A stretch of 54,128 nt of DNA from Flavobacteriaceae bacterium CG2_30_34_30 (GTDB lineage: Bacteria; Bacteroidota; Bacteroidia; Flavobacteriales; Flavobacteriaceae): NCBI GenBank assembly GCA_001873105.1, contig MNYN01000055.1, positions 1 through 54,128 on the forward strand, given 5' to 3'. This document shows positions 51,596 to 54,128 of the stretch, piece by piece; the first letter of the stretch is position 1; each line of letters starts with the position of its first letter. The position numbers and the translations under genes are program-made. The notes beneath the pieces were generated by a model. It was not told the DNA's origin. It made no database searches and saw only the letters and a program-made list of their open reading frames with translations.

Positions 51596-53932
51596 ATGAA
51601 GTTTTTATTTTGCATTTTCTTTATATTTTATTTTTGTAATGTTGCTACTGCACAATACATTCAAGTAGATGGAAATACCTATACTCCTCAGCAATTAATA
51701 GAAGATATTTTAATAAATAACGATTGCATTCAAAACATTGTAATAACCAATGTTGTGGGGGGAAATTTTGACGATGGCGATAAAAGCTATGGATATTTTG
51801 AAAGCAACGGAAGTGATTTCCCATTTGCCCGTGGTCTTGTTATGAGCACAGGAAGATTAAGTAATGTACCCGGACCAAATAATTCATTAAGTGACGACAA
51901 TGCCCCTGGATGGCTTGGAGATGCTGACCTAGAAACCGCTCTTGGCATTAACAACACCACTAACGCCACTATTATTGAATTTAATTTTATCCCCAATGCC
52001 GATAATATTCGGTTTCGGTATTTGTTTGCTTCTGAAGAATACCAAGAAAATAACCAAAACACTTGTATTTTTTCAGATGCCTTTGCTTTTTTAATAAAAC
52101 CAATTGGAGGTTCCTACATAAATATTGCTTTAGTTCCAGGCACAAATACCCCTGTGCAAGTTACCACCGTTCATTCTGGAATACCTGGTGCTTGCCCTCC
52201 TGTTAATGAAAATTATTTTGGAAGTTGGAATGGCGTTAATACTCCTATCAATTTTAATGGGCAAACTAAAATATTAATTGCTGAAACCTCTGTAATTCCA
52301 AATCAAGAATACCATATCAAACTGGTAATAGCAGACGAACAGAATTTTCGCTATGACTCTGCTGTATTTCTAGAGGCAGAAAGTTTTAATATTGGCGCTG
52401 ATTTAGGTTTAGATAGAATTTTTGCGACCAATAATCCGCTTTGTGATGGTGAAAATTATACTTTAGATGCAACCCCTTCAGGAACAAATCCTTTAGGATA
52501 TACTTGGTATAAAAACGGAATACTAATCGATGGTGAAACAAATGCAATACTTGTAATAAACACACCTGGTTTATATAAAGTGAAAATTGATTATGGTGCA
52601 GGATGCATTGCCATGGATGAAATACTAATAGAATATGCCAGTTCAGTCAATGTACAAAACGCCATACTTTTTCAATGTGAAGAAACCATAACCGGTATAG
52701 CTACATTTAATCTTTTTGATGCCTCAGATGAAATCACTAATGGCGATAGCTCTTTGCAAATTCAATCTTTTTTTAAAACCCTAGCAGCTGCAGAAAATAA
52801 TACCAACGCCATTACTAATCCAAATGCCTATACAAATTCAACAGTTAATGAAATTGTGTTTGCCAGAGTAATCACCCAAAGCAATTGTTATGCAATAGCT
52901 CAAGTAAAATTAAAAACAACAGACAACACCTTAAATCCAGTAGATCTCACTGCTTGTTCCTTTTCTACTACCCCTTTCTTTGCTTTATTTGATTTAACGG
53001 AGGCAACCACAATACTTACCAACGAAATATCCGGAGCTATTCAAGTGAGTTACCACCTAAGTATGGAAGAAGCGTTACAAGCACTAAATCCTTTAAACAT
53101 AAACTTTGCCAATACGCTTCCAAATTTTCAGATTATTTATGCAAGAATTTCCAACAACCAAGGTTGTTTTGGAATTGCACAAATTAACCTGCAAGTTATA
53201 GCCTCTCCACTTTTAGAAGGTCCGGATTCAGAAACCTACTGCCTAAATACTTTTCCGGAAAAAATTACTCTTTCTTCAGGGCTCATTGGAAATCCATTAA
53301 ATTTTTCCTTTTTATGGACCACAGGGGCAACAACGCCCACCATTCAAATAAATGAAGCTGGAATTTATTCGGTTATTGTTTCATCAACACAAATTTTTAA
53401 TGGGCAAACCCATACCTGCTCTTCCTCAAAAACCATTACCGTAAATACTTCAGAAGCAGCCCAAATATCTTATATTTTAGAAGGGAATTTAGGAAATCAA
53501 ACCATTATTGTTGAAGCAATGGGCAGCGGAAATTATTTGTATGCTTTAGACAATGTAAACGGTCCTTTTCAAGAAAGTCCCATATTTGAAAATCTCCGAG
53601 GTGGTGTGCATACTATATATGTATTGGACACAAAGGGTTGTGGTATTGTAAGCAAAAAAGCCTATTTAATTGACTTTCCTAATTTCTTCACACCAAATAA
53701 CGACGGTATTCACGACTATTGGCAAATTAGTGGTCTTGATTTTAAAAACTTACAAATAGAACGTGTAGAAATATTTGATCGTTACGGTAAAATACTTCAC
53801 GTTTTAAAATTAAAAAGCAAAGGTTGGGATGGCACTTATAGAGGAAAACCACAACTCACTTCCGATTATTGGTTTAAGGCAACCTTTAAAGATGGCACAT
53901 TTTATAAAGGTCATTTTACGCTAAAAAGATAG
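51596..53932 (+). CDS. Secreted choice-of-anchor L protein with T9SS type B C-terminus
   Basis: A 778-residue protein with a signal peptide (FYFCNVATAQ, cleaved near residue 20). Residues about 20-270 form a choice-of-anchor L domain: DGNTYTPQQLIEDILINNDC, YGYFESNGSDFPFARGLVMS, RFRYLFASEEYQE, and ITALVPGTNTPVQVTTV-like strands. Ig-like and Cys-ended modules follow, two of which match modules in the preceding gene. The last 80 residues (FFTPNNDGIHDYWQISGLDF ... GHFTLKR) are the gliding-motility type B C-terminal domain. It is 88 bases downstream of the related gene and probably functions with it at the cell surface. Confidence 0.9.
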   Translation: MKFLFCIFFIFYFCNVATAQYIQVDGNTYTPQQLIEDILINNDCIQNIVITNVVGGNFDDGDKSYGYFESNGSDFPFARGLVMSTGRLSNVPGPNNSLSDDNAPGWLGDADLETALGINNTTNATIIEFNFIPNADNIRFRYLFASEEYQENNQNTCIFSDAFAFLIKPIGGSYINIALVPGTNTPVQVTTVHSGIPGACPPVNENYFGSWNGVNTPINFNGQTKILIAETSVIPNQEYHIKLVIADEQNFRYDSAVFLEAESFNIGADLGLDRIFATNNPLCDGENYTLDATPSGTNPLGYTWYKNGILIDGETNAILVINTPGLYKVKIDYGAGCIAMDEILIEYASSVNVQNAILFQCEETITGIATFNLFDASDEITNGDSSLQIQSFFKTLAAAENNTNAITNPNAYTNSTVNEIVFARVITQSNCYAIAQVKLKTTDNTLNPVDLTACSFSTTPFFALFDLTEATTILTNEISGAIQVSYHLSMEEALQALNPLNINFANTLPNFQIIYARISNNQGCFGIAQINLQVIASPLLEGPDSETYCLNTFPEKITLSSGLIGNPLNFSFLWTTGATTPTIQINEAGIYSVIVSSTQIFNGQTHTCSSSKTITVNTSEAAQISYILEGNLGNQTIIVEAMGSGNYLYALDNVNGPFQESPIFENLRGGVHTIYVLDTKGCGIVSKKAYLIDFPNFFTPNNDGIHDYWQISGLDFKNLQIERVEIFDRYGKILHVLKLKSKGWDGTYRGKPQLTSDYWFKATFKDGTFYKGHFTLKR

Positions 53933-53995
53933 ATTTTTAGCTAATTTTGTAAAAAATATTTTTAAGAAATTTTTTTACCCCATTGAAAAAAACAC

Positions 53996-54128
53996 ATGAA
54001 ATTTAAAATAGTAACCGATTTTAAGCCAAGTGGAGACCAACCGGAAGCCATAAAAGCACTTGTTAGCGGTCTTCAAGTTGGGGAAAAATACCAAACTCTT
54101 CTTGGAGTTACCGGTAGCGGAAAGACAT
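53996..54128 (+). CDS. uvrB: Excinuclease ABC subunit B, 5' part only
   Basis: The first 44 codons of a gene running off the window end. The sequence begins [20 protein letters not shown] and reaches [10 protein letters not shown], the UvrB Walker A motif. UvrB is the damage-verification helicase-like subunit of nucleotide excision repair. The ATG at 53996 follows a T- and A-rich leader. The rest of the gene is outside the window, so its integrity cannot be judged. Confidence 0.93.
   Translation, partial: MKFKIVTDFKPSGDQPEAIKALVSGLQVGEKYQTLLGVTGSGKT

Noticed and set aside
1..54128. tRNA, rRNA, prophage, defence system
   Set aside because: I looked in every intergenic gap and at all gene products and saw no cloverleaf, rRNA segment, integrase, phage structural gene or nuclease-type defence cluster.

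Overview
The window is AT-rich chromosomal DNA from a member of the Bacteroidota, almost certainly family Flavobacteriaceae. Four things support this. There is a GldI-type gliding-motility lipoprotein. Two large secreted proteins end in type B type IX secretion (T9SS) sorting domains. Bacteroidota -7 promoter boxes of the form TAnnTTTG stand in front of at least a dozen genes, usually without Shine-Dalgarno sequences. The gene order mutL / small membrane protein / ribH / TPR protein / recF / DUF721 is also typical of the family. I do not assign a genus.

Layout. Bases 1-4000 carry a leftward block (mutL, a small membrane protein, ribH, a membrane-anchored TPR protein) with two composite low-complexity intergenic repeats. 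Bases 4000-9200 hold recF, a lipoprotein, a DciA-like DUF721 gene, ndk (leftward), then nrnA, gldI and a cyclophilin-FKBP fusion. Bases 9250-18100 hold pepD, a DUF3810 membrane protein with an HEEAH motif, two secreted amidohydrolase-fold proteins and a pair of paralogous lipoproteins. Bases 18200-31900 hold a TrmH-family methyltransferase, an M48 protease, the bifunctional (p)ppGpp enzyme, a Fur-family regulator without structural-zinc cysteines, purA, an OstA/LptA-like protein, a class III aminotransferase, a TPR protein, two tandem DUF368 (PopT-like) transporters and aroE. Bases 31900-41050 hold a DUF349 protein, a methyltransferase, mazG, a DUF5606 protein, def, ruvX, dapD, a two-domain glycosyltransferase and a Kdo-kinase-like protein. 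Bases 41100-54128 hold a YrdC/Sua5 protein, a CCA-adding-type enzyme, heme A synthase (ctaA), a pRiA4b ORF-3-like protein, a NdpA-like nucleoid protein, an uncharacterised kinase-like protein, an ABC exporter pair, two T9SS cargo proteins and the start of uvrB.

The gene content is mainly housekeeping: DNA repair (mutL, recF, uvrB), replication (DUF721), nucleotide metabolism (ndk, purA, mazG), stringent response (rel), translation-related steps (def, YrdC, CCA enzyme, TrmH), and envelope assembly (OstA-like, DUF368 pair, glycosyltransferase plus lipid kinase). I saw no rRNA, tRNA, CRISPR array, prophage, transposase or recognisable defence island, and no gene-free stretch longer than 300 bases. 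The largest gap is 2257-2534.

I did not find a clear multi-gene novel system. The best leads are the kinase-like unknown at 46120-47187, the mix of active and metal-site-deficient amidohydrolase modules at 12016-16357, MutL without its endonuclease motifs, the divergent tandem DUF368 pair, and the promoter layout that implies leaderless mRNAs for rel, trmH and nrnA.
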